From NCBI RefSeq assembly GCF_002836355.1, contig NZ_PJCA01000031.1:62001-126000 (forward strand): a stretch of 64,000 bases of DNA. The letters run 5' to 3'. This stretch comes from Moritella sp. Urea-trap-13 (GTDB taxonomy: Bacteria > Pseudomonadota > Gammaproteobacteria > Enterobacterales > Moritellaceae). Every line of letters begins with the position of its first letter. The first letter of the stretch is position 1. The position numbers were made by a program, and so were the translations under genes. The notes under the pieces were generated by a model, which did no database searches, was not told where the DNA came from, and saw nothing but the letters and a program-made list of their open reading frames with translations. Below are positions 54,192-63,196 of this stretch, in pieces.

Positions 54192-55100
54192 TTAACTGTA
54201 TAGTTTGACTGTGTCTGTACTGAATAAGGCTTTTATCTTGCCATATTTATCAACTAATTGTAATAACGGTTTGGCGTATTTAGATTGACCAAAAGGTAAT
54301 TTAATTAACACGATAAACAGCAATACAATCAGTTTTAATAATAGATCACTAAAGTAAGCGAACTTATTTACTAACGGTGCTTGTTGCATACGATAACGAG
54401 TATACGTTTCGCCAATGCGTCTAGCTCTTCTCAACAGGTAATTGATGTTTAACCGGTTACTCGCCACTTCTTCACTGACAAACGCTTCCGTCGAACACAC
54501 TAATTTACCGCCATGCTGATATAACCGATAAAAGAAGTCAGCATCTTCCCCCCCAGTTAAGCCATAGTTGGCATCAAACTTAAGTTGGTATTTGTTAATT
54601 GCTGCTTGGTTTACTAAGGTTGAATTCGTCGCACCACTGGTAACTTCTTGGCCGTTCGTTACCGCTGGTCGCTCAAATACGCCGGATTCAATGATCCACT
54701 GTGGCGTATGACTCGGGTAGGTTGATTTAACACGACCGAAAACAGCATCGGCTTGATAAGTCTGTGCGGTTGATAGCAGTTGTGCTAACCAATCAGGGTC
54801 GGCAACTTCATCATCGTCAATAAATGCCACCCATTCGCCTTGGGTATTATTAAGTGAGCAGTTACGCGCGAGGGCTATATTCTTGGCGATTTTTTGATGA
54901 TAATGAACCGGTATATCCATACGCTTTGCCTGCTCTTTGACGAGCTTTTCGGCATAACCTTGTTCGTCGTTATCAACCACAATAACTTCGAGATTGACGT
55001 AATCAGGTAGGCGTAATCCCGCAATACTTTGGAGTGTATTGACGACATGATCTCTTTGGTATGTACACATACAAATAGATATCAGCATTTCTGTCTTCAC
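54192..55100 (-). CDS. Family 2 glycosyltransferase
   Basis: The GT-A fold is clear: ISICMCTYQRDHVVNTLQSI, VIVVDNDEQG, and the metal motif AFIDDDEVADPDW; a later GGEDADFFYR is the base motif. A hydrophobic segment (about 250-272) anchors it to the membrane. It points against the rhamnose operon and is divergent from a LysR gene. Confidence 0.87.
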   Translation of the reverse strand: MKTEMLISICMCTYQRDHVVNTLQSIAGLRLPDYVNLEVIVVDNDEQGYAEKLVKEQAKRMDIPVHYHQKIAKNIALARNCSLNNTQGEWVAFIDDDEVADPDWLAQLLSTAQTYQADAVFGRVKSTYPSHTPQWIIESGVFERPAVTNGQEVTSGATNSTLVNQAAINKYQLKFDANYGLTGGEDADFFYRLYQHGGKLVCSTEAFVSEEVASNRLNINYLLRRARRIGETYTRYRMQQAPLVNKFAYFSDLLLKLIVLLFIVLIKLPFGQSKYAKPLLQLVDKYGKIKALFSTDTVKLYS

Positions 55101-55185
55101 CTAAAAATGATGGCTTTGTAATAATTGTAGTGATGTAAGGTGAGGTTCGCTACAATAGCGCTTCGATTTAGCGAGGCGTTGTATA

Positions 55186-56106
55186 ATGAGTTTTGACAGT
55201 AAATGGTTGGAGGATTTTCTAACCCTCAATGAAACTCGCAACTTCTCGAAAGCGGCGCAATTGAGGCATATTACCCAACCTGCTTTTGGGCGACATATTA
55301 AAGCCCTTGAGGCGGCTGTTGGCAAGCAGTTGGTTGATCGCAGTTCACAACCGATCCGTTTTACGCCCGCAGGTAAACAATTTCGCAGCTTGGCACAGAG
55401 TTTGTTGAAACAGCTTAACCAAGGCTTAGATCAAATCAATGGCATTGATCAGCCCATCCTTGATCCTTTGCGTATTGCTTCACCACATTCCCTTTCTTCG
55501 CCGACGTTAATCGAACTGATGGATATTGCTGAATCACCACAATCTTTGACTTATAGTGTCGATATTTTACGAGTTGATTTAGCGGTTAAAGCATTAGCCA
55601 ATGGCGAGTGTGACTTTCTGTTCGCGTTTGATATTTTATCCTTATTACAGCCGCCGTACCAAAACTTATTTTTAGGTGGCGGTGATTTTTTGCTGGTGAC
55701 TAAGGCGGATGATGTGGGTTTGCCTATGTATCAGCTGGGTGAAGAGTCGGTGCCGTATTTACGTTATTCTGCTGAAAGCTATAGCGCACGTCTTATTAGC
55801 AGTGGGCAGATGCAACAGCCGACGTTTAATTGTCACCCGGTGTTTGAATCATCGGTATGTCAGTTACACAAAGAGATGGCATTAAGAGGTAAGGGCATTG
55901 CATGGCTACCTGATTGCTTGATTAAAGATGAGTTAAGCGCGGGTAAATTAGTGCCGATTAACCCTGAGGTTTACCGTATTCCTTTTCAGGTGCGCTTATA
56001 TCGTAATCGAGCACGATTGTCGGTAGAGGCCGAGCAGTTCTGGCGTACTCTGCGAGATAAAACCGATGAAGACTGGCAAATCGCGCAGGCGTTTTATACT
56101 GCTTAA
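55186..56106 (+). CDS. LysR-family transcriptional regulator
   Basis: The 306-residue product starts SFDSKWLEDFLTLNETRNFSKAAQLRHITQPAFGRHIKALE, an HTH of the LysR type. It precedes the adenosine-deaminase-like and purine-permease genes on the same strand, which may be its targets. The effector domain is complete. Confidence 0.85.
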   Translation: MSFDSKWLEDFLTLNETRNFSKAAQLRHITQPAFGRHIKALEAAVGKQLVDRSSQPIRFTPAGKQFRSLAQSLLKQLNQGLDQINGIDQPILDPLRIASPHSLSSPTLIELMDIAESPQSLTYSVDILRVDLAVKALANGECDFLFAFDILSLLQPPYQNLFLGGGDFLLVTKADDVGLPMYQLGEESVPYLRYSAESYSARLISSGQMQQPTFNCHPVFESSVCQLHKEMALRGKGIAWLPDCLIKDELSAGKLVPINPEVYRIPFQVRLYRNRARLSVEAEQFWRTLRDKTDEDWQIAQAFYTA

Positions 56107-56243
56107 TAAGATGACAAGGTGTCGGTAATGGATCCTGCATTTTGGTGATGCTGTTTTTGCATTGCCATACCATTTTTTGCATTTCTTTCTTGCGTCTAAA
56201 TCAGCGATACTCACGGCTTAGTTACTTTGCGTAGAAGGCCGTT

Positions 56244-57377
56244 GTGAGTAAAATATCATTTTATCAGTTTTTAAGTCAGTTCCCTAAAGCCGACTTACAT
56301 TATCATTTACTTGGCGGTGTACGCTTAGAAACCATGCTGGCCTTTGCGAAAAAGTACGATTATCCATTATCGGAACTCGAAGCCAAAAGTTATTACCGCG
56401 CTTATAAAGCTGAAACCGGTTCTACCAAAGGCGGTATTGCGGCGTTAACCTTCCTGTATGAATTGATGCAAGAAGCCGAAGATTACGAACGCGTACTCTT
56501 GGAAGTTGCAGAAGACGCTCACGCCTGTGGTGTACGTTATATAGAAACCTTCTGGAACCCTTCAGATACCCATCTCTCTTATGACGATGTGAACCAAGCC
56601 CTCGTTCGAGGCATCGAAAAATCTTTACTGCAATTTAATATCACTATTCGCCTTATTCCTTCTATCAATCGTGAAAAGTCTCCTGAACTTGCTGTAGAAA
56701 TGGTTGAGATGATGTTACAACACCCACATCCTTATGTACTGGGTATTGGTATTGATTATAAAGAGCATAACGCCTCGGTAGAACTGTTCTGGCAAGCTTA
56801 TCGTTTAGCACAAGACAATGGTTATAAGCTCACCGCGCACTGTTCTGAGTTTGGCTTACATTGGCGTAATGTGGTTGCTGGTATTGAGCTGGTGGAAGTT
56901 GATCGTATTGATCACGGCTACAGCATTATCGATAACCCTAAACTAACCGCGCAATATGCTGAGCAAGGTATCCCATTTACAGTGGTGCCATCGAACACCT
57001 ATTTCTTAAGCCAATGGCCTGAACATGCTGAGTGGCAAGTTAAACACCCGATCAGAGCGATGGCCAAAGCCGGGCTCAATATCATACCGTGTACCGATGA
57101 TTGGCACATGCATGCGACGGATAGTACTAATTGCTACCGCGTAATGGTGGAAGACTTTGGCTTTGATATCGAAAGTTTGAAACATTTTATGCTTAACAGC
57201 CTAGGTGCGAGTTGGTTACCGAAAAAGCTTAAAAAGCAATTGGTCTCACAATGGACCACTGAGTTTGACTTACTCCGCGCTCAAATTGATCAAGAACCAG
57301 AGATAGCACCGCAACACTTAATTGAGTATCGTCGCCACCCAGTTTCAAAGCACAAGATTTACGTTAATAAAGCTTAA
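56244..57377 (+). CDS. Adenosine deaminase family amidohydrolase
   Basis: GTG 56244 is preceded by GAAGG with six bases between. The metal and catalytic motifs are present: HYHLLGG (HxH), HCSEFG (His plus Glu), DRIDHGY and CTDDW. At 377 residues it is slightly longer than the E. coli enzyme. It deaminates a purine (adenosine, adenine or a related base); the exact substrate is not clear. Its neighbour is a purine permease. Confidence 0.85.
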   Translation: MSKISFYQFLSQFPKADLHYHLLGGVRLETMLAFAKKYDYPLSELEAKSYYRAYKAETGSTKGGIAALTFLYELMQEAEDYERVLLEVAEDAHACGVRYIETFWNPSDTHLSYDDVNQALVRGIEKSLLQFNITIRLIPSINREKSPELAVEMVEMMLQHPHPYVLGIGIDYKEHNASVELFWQAYRLAQDNGYKLTAHCSEFGLHWRNVVAGIELVEVDRIDHGYSIIDNPKLTAQYAEQGIPFTVVPSNTYFLSQWPEHAEWQVKHPIRAMAKAGLNIIPCTDDWHMHATDSTNCYRVMVEDFGFDIESLKHFMLNSLGASWLPKKLKKQLVSQWTTEFDLLRAQIDQEPEIAPQHLIEYRRHPVSKHKIYVNKA

Positions 57378-57397
57378 CTATACCTATAACTACAACT

Positions 57398-57437
57398 TTC
57401 TACGACCAATAGTAACGTTCTACGAGTAATAGTAACG
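57398..57437. repeat. 2 x 20-bp tandem repeat upstream of the permease gene
   Basis: TTCTACGACCAATAGTAACG is followed directly by TTCTACGAGTAATAGTAACG (two mismatches), about 57 bp before the permease start. Could be a regulator site or a chance duplication. Confidence 0.8.
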
Positions 57438-57494
57438 ATCATATAAAACACTTTTACATCTTGCATAAAACCTTAATTGGAAAGGAAATCGGTA

Positions 57495-58802
57495 ATGAAT
57501 AAAATAAAGGAGTTCTTTGAGTTCGAAAAGAACAATACGGACTTAAGGACTGAGGTAATTGCTGGTTTTACAACATTTGCAACGATGGCTTATCTGATTG
57601 CTGTGGTACCGGGCATGTTGAGTAAAGGTGGCTTGCCTTTCTCTGCTGCGATGACGGTAACGATTGTGATGACAGTGCTGACGACCTTGGCAATGGCCTT
57701 TTATACTAACCGTCCATTTGTGCTTGGTCCTGGTTTAGGCAGTGTGGCTATCTTCTCGTTTACCTTGTTAGGTGACGGCGTGCCATTAAGCATCGCCTCG
57801 GGTATTGTGTTTATCAGTGGTGCGATCTTTATGGCGGTATCATTTTTAGGTATTCGTGACTTTATTGTTCGGGTTATACCGCACAGCATCAAGGTATCTG
57901 TTGGCGTGGGTATTGGTTTGTTCATTGCCTTACTGGGCTTGAAACAAGCGGGTATTGTAATTGCTAACCCATCGAAGAATGTACTTAACTTAGGTGACTT
58001 ATCGTCTGCAAAAGCGCTGATGTCGATGGTTGGTTTCTTCTTGGTGATGTTCTTTGTCGCGCAGAAAACCCGTGGCGGTATCATCTTAGCTATCTTGATT
58101 ACGACGGCGATTAGTATTCCGTTTGGTCTCGCTAAAGTACCAGAATCATTGTTTGCTATGCCGGGGAGTATGGAAGGTATGTTGTTTGAAATTGATATTT
58201 TAGGTGCACTAGACCCAAAATATTTACCTTTCTTATTAGCTTTCTTTATTCCTGATTTCTTCTCGACGTTAGGTACGTTGCTGGGTGTGGGTTCACAAGC
58301 GGGTTATTTAGATAAAAACGGTAACCTACCTGGTATCGAAAAGAACTTCCATGTTGATTCATGTGCCACGACATTCGGTTCATTCTTCTCATGTCCAGTA
58401 CTGACGACATATCTAGAAAGTTCGGCGGGTGTTGAAGCGGGCGGTCGTACTGGTTTTACAGCCGTGGTGACAGCTATCTTGTTCTTGTTTACCTTGTTCT
58501 TATCGCCATTAGCGACAATGATCCCAACTGTAGCCACTGCACCTGTGCTTATCTACATTGGTTTCTCGATGATGTCGTCAATGAAGAAAGTGAACTACGA
58601 CGATATTACTGAATACTTCCCAGCCTTTATCTGTGTTGCTATGACTATCTTTAGCTTTAATTCAGGTAACGGTATCGCTGCTGCCATGGTTGTTTATGCT
58701 TTCCTTAAGATCGTTACTGGTCGCATGAAAGAAGACCATTGGTCGGTGTATGCTATTGCGCTAGCGATGATTTACTACTTCTCGGTAGTCGCTAGCCACT
58801 AA
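57495..58802 (+). CDS. NCS2 purine permease (AzgA/PbuG type)
   Basis: ATG 57495 follows AAGGAAA; the earlier TTG start lies inside that ribosome site. The 435 residues have the AzgA/PbuG features: EVIAGFTTFATMAYLIAVVP at the start, GPGLGSVAIFSF and DFFSTLGTLLGVGSQ in the middle. Relatives carry adenine, hypoxanthine or guanine with H+. It follows the deaminase gene by 117 bp. Confidence 0.88.
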   Translation: MNKIKEFFEFEKNNTDLRTEVIAGFTTFATMAYLIAVVPGMLSKGGLPFSAAMTVTIVMTVLTTLAMAFYTNRPFVLGPGLGSVAIFSFTLLGDGVPLSIASGIVFISGAIFMAVSFLGIRDFIVRVIPHSIKVSVGVGIGLFIALLGLKQAGIVIANPSKNVLNLGDLSSAKALMSMVGFFLVMFFVAQKTRGGIILAILITTAISIPFGLAKVPESLFAMPGSMEGMLFEIDILGALDPKYLPFLLAFFIPDFFSTLGTLLGVGSQAGYLDKNGNLPGIEKNFHVDSCATTFGSFFSCPVLTTYLESSAGVEAGGRTGFTAVVTAILFLFTLFLSPLATMIPTVATAPVLIYIGFSMMSSMKKVNYDDITEYFPAFICVAMTIFSFNSGNGIAAAMVVYAFLKIVTGRMKEDHWSVYAIALAMIYYFSVVASH

Positions 58803-58852
58803 TACTTAGTGTGACGATAAGTTGATAACATGGTTATTAATTTAGAGTGATT

Positions 58853-58890
58853 AAAAGCTAACACAGACTTAGGTTTGTGTTGGCTTTTTT
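58853..58890 (+). terminator. Rho-independent terminator of the permease gene
   Basis: AGCTAACACA pairs with TGTGTTGGCT (one G:T), followed by six T residues. Confidence 0.85.
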
Positions 58891-59067
58891 GTTTCTGCAT
58901 TGAAATAAAATACACTTGTTATATTAATCACTTATAGGTAACCTTCGTTTTTTAGTTATTAAATTAACGTCTTCTAAAACATCAAAATGTAGATCTGATG
59001 AATATTGCATACCGACTTGCTATTGCGCAAGATGATACTCCCACAACTTTATAGACGGACTTATAAA

Positions 59068-60111
59068 ATGATAAAAATGAACGTATTTGCCTGTCGTCTG
59101 GTGTATAGCTTGGCTATGACGTTGCCAATGATAAGTCTTGCTGCTGTAAATGATGTGGCTGTTCTAGAATCAATATTTACCAATGCAGATGCACCAAGAG
59201 CATTTAGTGGCGTTGCTGTTATTGCAAAAGGTAATGACATTACGTTTAGCTATACATCTGCATCCCAGTCTGTGGTAGATGGCTTGGACGCTGCGGAATT
59301 TATATTACAAACGCCATTTGTCATTGCGTCATTAAGCAAGCAAATGACGGCGGCGTTAGTGCTGCGAGAGGTTGACCAAGGCAGAATTAATCTTGATGCC
59401 CCCATCACTCAATATCTTGAATACTTAAATGGTAAGTGGGATACAGTTATTACTGTTAGACAATTGCTTAATCACTTGTCTGGTATTATCGCTATCGATA
59501 AACCACTTAAAACAATCCCAGGTGAAGTATTCGCTTATTCAAATACCGGTTATAACCTATTAGGTGAAATAGTCGTTAAGACATCAGGTAAAGATTATCA
59601 ATTGTTAGCCTCTGAGATGTTTAAACGCTGTGGTATGGACAATACGAACGCATCAAGTAATACCGATAATGCAGTGCGCTATCATGAAAAGTCTGTTGGT
59701 GAACTAGTGGCGATGACTAAAGACTTACCTGCTCGTTTCACGCCGAGTGCTGGCATTATTTCTACCGCCGAAGATTTGGTTGCATGGAATCAGTGTTTAC
59801 ATAATAGTGATTTGTTATCAGCTAAGTCACACTTGCAAATGGTATCGAAAGCAGCGACAAGAAAGCACCGTTGGGGAGATCTCGGATATGGTTTTGGCCT
59901 GCAGTTATCAGGTAGTGGTACGGTGCAAGAATGGAGTCACAGTGGCTATGTGCTGGGCTATATTTCAACGCTAAGTTATTATCCAGAATCAGATACCAGT
60001 ATGGTTTTACTTGAAAATATATCTTGGTATCCAAAAGATATGACGCGGGTATTTTATTATCATGATCAGCTGAGAAAGCAGTTATTAAAAACCGCTATTG
60101 ATAATAACTAG
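59068..60111 (+). CDS. Secreted class C beta-lactamase-like serine hydrolase
   Basis: ATG 59068 gives a signal peptide (1-26, cut after SLAA); the frame is open to 59005 without signal sense. The SxxK motif is SLSK (Ser88, Lys91), YxN is YSNTGYN, and the third motif HSGY replaces KTG. These fit the AmpC/EstB/penicillin-binding-like group, whose members act as peptidases or esterases more often than beta-lactamases. Localisation is periplasmic. Confidence 0.85.
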   Translation: MIKMNVFACRLVYSLAMTLPMISLAAVNDVAVLESIFTNADAPRAFSGVAVIAKGNDITFSYTSASQSVVDGLDAAEFILQTPFVIASLSKQMTAALVLREVDQGRINLDAPITQYLEYLNGKWDTVITVRQLLNHLSGIIAIDKPLKTIPGEVFAYSNTGYNLLGEIVVKTSGKDYQLLASEMFKRCGMDNTNASSNTDNAVRYHEKSVGELVAMTKDLPARFTPSAGIISTAEDLVAWNQCLHNSDLLSAKSHLQMVSKAATRKHRWGDLGYGFGLQLSGSGTVQEWSHSGYVLGYISTLSYYPESDTSMVLLENISWYPKDMTRVFYYHDQLRKQLLKTAIDNN

Positions 60112-60141
60112 TTCTGATAATCAGTAGCCGTGATGAATAAG

Positions 60142-60172
60142 CCTGTTTACAGTGAAAGTCAGTGTAAACAGG
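60142..60172. terminator. Hairpin between convergent genes
   Basis: CCTGTTTACA and TGTAAACAGG enclose an 11-nt loop between the beta-lactamase-like gene and the opposing flavoprotein gene. No U-run directly follows. Confidence 0.5.
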
Positions 60173-60201
60173 TTCAAGGTTAAAAATTAAAGCTTAAGAC
60201 T

Positions 60202-61323
60202 TTAAATTTTTACTTGTGCGATTACCGCTTCAGCTGCCTCTAACGCACCTTCGATATAACCGCCATTTTCTTCTGCGGATTCTGTTCCTGCAAAGAACCA
60301 ACCTTGTTGATTAACTGATGTTAACGCTGACTGAATATCACGTAATCCATAATGTGGATGGGCATTCGGTGCATTTTTATCGGCATCCGTCGCTGTCAGT
60401 GTTTCTTGACTCCAGTCCACTAACTTCACATCAATTGGCTTTGCCGCTTGTTCACCATAAATCCGTACAAGCTGTTTTACCGCTAACGATTTGATTAATT
60501 CATTACCTGCCGATTGACGGGAATAGGCATCAATCCCGACAAAGCCAAATAGCGCACCATTGCCACTGGTAGGCGCGTTATTCGTGGCATCAATAGCAGC
60601 ATCAATCGTACTGGCATCGTGTATTTCTGCTAGCGGACCTACTTGGCTGCTGGCTGAGCCGGACAAACCTGTTTCACGCCAGAATGGGGTATCGTAAACA
60701 GCAAAAAACTTGGCATGCGCGGCCATCCATGTCGCTGTCGCTGCAAACTTTTTATGCACTTTAATCGGTAAGGCAGGTGTAAATTTAATGCTGCTTGCAA
60801 GTAAGCGCAGTGGCATCGCAAAGATAACCTGACGTGCTTGTATTGTTTGTTGTTCACCGGATATTTCAGCTGTAACGATAGAATAACTATCTTGTTTCTC
60901 AGCATTATTTTCTACGCGGGAGACTTTTGCATTACAGATAATATGCTCACTTGAAAGTTTGCTCATAACCCCATCAACAACCGTTTGCATACCACCTGCA
61001 ACACGCATTGATTGTGGTGACCCGGCATAACCTGATTCATATCGTAGCGGGGCTTTGTTCTCGTATTTATCAAACAAGAACGCGCCTTTATCATGCTGTG
61101 GGAATACTGGTAAATGTAGATTATCAATCAACTGAGTAATACGCGGGTGCAGTTCAGGCCAAAACCACGATGGGCCCATATCAAACTGGTCTTCGGTATA
61201 AATGCGCCCGCCAAGTCTATGACGACCTTCGAGTAAAATATAGTCTTTACCTTGTTGTTCTAATAAGTAAGCCGTATATAAACCGCTTAATCCGCCGCCA
61301 ACAATAACAAATTCAGTTTTCAT
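60202..61323 (-). CDS. FAD-dependent amine-oxidase-like protein
   Basis: The FAD dinucleotide loop is VIVGGGLSGLYTA, followed by RHRLGGRIYT and a C-terminal FFAGTESAEENGGYIEGALEAAEAV, the typical flavin-containing monoamine oxidase end. The 373 residues are short for the family (about 450), mostly because the substrate domain is reduced. It is preceded on its strand by a cupin protein gene, 80 bp away, and may act with it. Confidence 0.85.
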   Translation of the reverse strand: MKTEFVIVGGGLSGLYTAYLLEQQGKDYILLEGRHRLGGRIYTEDQFDMGPSWFWPELHPRITQLIDNLHLPVFPQHDKGAFLFDKYENKAPLRYESGYAGSPQSMRVAGGMQTVVDGVMSKLSSEHIICNAKVSRVENNAEKQDSYSIVTAEISGEQQTIQARQVIFAMPLRLLASSIKFTPALPIKVHKKFAATATWMAAHAKFFAVYDTPFWRETGLSGSASSQVGPLAEIHDASTIDAAIDATNNAPTSGNGALFGFVGIDAYSRQSAGNELIKSLAVKQLVRIYGEQAAKPIDVKLVDWSQETLTATDADKNAPNAHPHYGLRDIQSALTSVNQQGWFFAGTESAEENGGYIEGALEAAEAVIAQVKI

Positions 61324-61350
61324 ATTTTAAGTATCCAGATTTTAAGTATC
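61324..61350. repeat. 2 x 12-15-bp tandem repeat
   Basis: ATTTTAAGTATC occurs twice, 15 bp apart (61324 and 61339), directly upstream of the flavoprotein start codon on its coding strand. Confidence 0.7.
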
Positions 61351-61403
61351 AAAGCAGCCGTTAATAAACGGTTTGTTGTAAATCAATCGCGATAACCGAC
61401 CTT

Positions 61404-62081
61404 TTATAAACGGTAAGTGTGATGACCCGTTTTGATCCAAACGGTACAGTCGTCAGCACCTGTAGTGATATCTAGCGCTTCACCAATCGGTAGGCGTAAC
61501 CAGTCATATTTGTTGTAAACATCACCCTGATGATTTAACTCACCATCAACAACCAGCACTTCAATACCGCCAGTGTTTTCCAAAGTAACATGTGAGTCAC
61601 GCGCCCAACGTTCTAAGCGTACTGTTTCTTGTTTGAAAGCATGCAGTGCTTGGTATTGTACAGCCGCGCGGCGTTCATCTTGGATAAAGGCTTGGCTGGC
61701 GGTATTAATCGTCACATCTTGATCGTCACCCTCTTGGAACTGACCGAGTTTAACAATGATCATGCAGCCGTCTTTGACAATTGGCGCGTGCTCAGTACCG
61801 ACGGGGTTACGCTTATAAGTACCGACAGGATAGGCACCGTGTTCGTCGGCAAATACACCTGCTAATACCAAAAATTCTTCGCCGCCAGTATGTATATGAT
61901 TAGTGAAATAGCTGTCAGCGTCATAAACCACCAGTGTTGTTGGTGTTGTTGGTGTTGCTGCAAACTCTTCACCATCACGCTCTAACATTTTACGTGATAC
62001 ACCTTTTAATGGAGAGGGAACCCAAGTTGATTCATTAAAGAAAACCTTGGCAGCTTGGGTTAGATCGCTATTAATGTTCAT
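61404..62081 (-). CDS. ChrR-type double cupin protein
   Basis: The first cupin (about residues 30-110) has NHIHTGGEEFLVLAGVF and PVGTEHAP, matching the ChrR cupin; the second half is a weaker cupin. It lacks the anti-sigma zinc domain of full ChrR, so sigma-factor control is not supported. A 9-bp coding repeat (61934-61960) encodes TPTTPTT. It heads a two-gene minus-strand unit and is divergent from a LysR gene. Confidence 0.8.
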   Translation of the reverse strand: MNINSDLTQAAKVFFNESTWVPSPLKGVSRKMLERDGEEFAATPTTPTTLVVYDADSYFTNHIHTGGEEFLVLAGVFADEHGAYPVGTYKRNPVGTEHAPIVKDGCMIIVKLGQFQEGDDQDVTINTASQAFIQDERRAAVQYQALHAFKQETVRLERWARDSHVTLENTGGIEVLVVDGELNHQGDVYNKYDWLRLPIGEALDITTGADDCTVWIKTGHHTYRL

Positions 62082-62223
62082 ATCGTTATTCCACAGTCAT
62101 GTTATAGGGGGAAATTATATTCACTTACTTTATGCATTAATTATGGGGTTATTCTTTGCATATGACAAAGCACTACTTCTATACTGTCAGTATAGTTTTT
62201 CTTTAGTGGTTAGTTGAAGCGAG

Positions 62224-63150
62224 ATGACATCAAAAACGAATAATATAGCCCATTTAAATGCAGTGCGTGCTTTTGAAGCATCAGCAAGGCACCTTAGTTT
62301 TTCTTTGGCGGCAAAAGAGCTGAATGTCACGCCTGCGGCAATTGGCCAGCAAGTACGATTATTAGAACAATGGCTCGAGGTGAGCTTATTTATTCGTGCG
62401 AGCAGTGGCTCTTCACGCCTTACATTAACGGCGCAGGCTAAAGTAGCGTTGCCGGAAATTAGTATCGGCTTAGAGCACATATCTCAAGGGCTAGCGTTAT
62501 TACAACAACCGATTATCAACAATACCATTACCGTGTCGGTCAGCCCTGCGTTTGCGGCGAAATGGTTATTAATGCACATTGATGATTTTCAATTTAAACA
62601 CCCCGATTATGATCTGCGTTTAAATACCAACTCACGCTCTGTTGATTACTTTGCCGAAGACATTGATATCGGCGTGCGTTATGGCAAAGGTAATTGGCCT
62701 GGGTTATCACAAGCATTGCTGATGGATGAGGATATCTTTCCGGTGTGCTCGCCCGATCTGACTAACCAGGGATTAGCGATACCAACAGATTTAGCGGATT
62801 ATCCATTATTACATGATCATTCTATGCCAGTAAGCTCGGGTTTTACGACTTGGGCGAGTTGGTTAGCAGCACATAACGTTGATAACGTAGACACCAATAA
62901 AGGCTTGAAAATTAATAACTCGGCATCAGTGATACAGGCGGCTGTGGCTGGGCAGGGCGTTGCATTAGGCCGTAGTGTATTGGTGAAAGATGATCTTGCC
63001 TGTGGGCGTTTAGTGAAGCCATTCCCAGCACTTGATAGCAGCACTGAGTTAGCGTATTACATTGTTTGGCGGCCTGAACATGATTCGTTAGAAAAAGTAC
63101 AGGCCTTTAAGGTGTGGTTATTAGAAACGGTTGCCAGTCAGCCTTGTTAA
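62224..63150 (+). CDS. LysR-family regulator, GcvA-like
   Basis: The N-terminus NAVRAFEASARHLSFSLAAKELNVTPAAIGQQVRLLE is typical of the GcvA subgroup, and the effector domain has the DIDIGVRYGKGNWPG segment of that group. It is divergent from the cupin/flavoprotein pair by 142 bp, its probable target. Confidence 0.87.
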   Translation: MTSKTNNIAHLNAVRAFEASARHLSFSLAAKELNVTPAAIGQQVRLLEQWLEVSLFIRASSGSSRLTLTAQAKVALPEISIGLEHISQGLALLQQPIINNTITVSVSPAFAAKWLLMHIDDFQFKHPDYDLRLNTNSRSVDYFAEDIDIGVRYGKGNWPGLSQALLMDEDIFPVCSPDLTNQGLAIPTDLADYPLLHDHSMPVSSGFTTWASWLAAHNVDNVDTNKGLKINNSASVIQAAVAGQGVALGRSVLVKDDLACGRLVKPFPALDSSTELAYYIVWRPEHDSLEKVQAFKVWLLETVASQPC

Positions 63151-63151
63151 T

Positions 63152-63196
63152 AAGCTCTAGCAATACAAGCTTGATTAATACAAGCTCTATCAATAT
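63152..63196. repeat. 3 x 15-bp tandem repeat between convergent genes
   Basis: AAGCTCTAGCAATAC, AAGCTTGATTAATAC and AAGCTCTATCAATAT follow one another; the third overlaps the last codons of the enoyl-CoA hydratase gene. Confidence 0.78.

Noticed and set aside
57378-57494. Purine riboswitch before the NCS2 permease
   Set aside because: No three-way-junction pattern or conserved purine-aptamer loops; only a 20-bp direct repeat is seen.
59068-60111. True AmpC beta-lactamase
   Set aside because: The third motif is HSGY rather than KTG and there is no AmpR; the wider serine hydrolase group is safer.
61404-62081. ChrR anti-sigma factor
   Set aside because: Only the cupin part is present; the zinc-binding anti-sigma domain and an adjacent sigma factor gene are absent.
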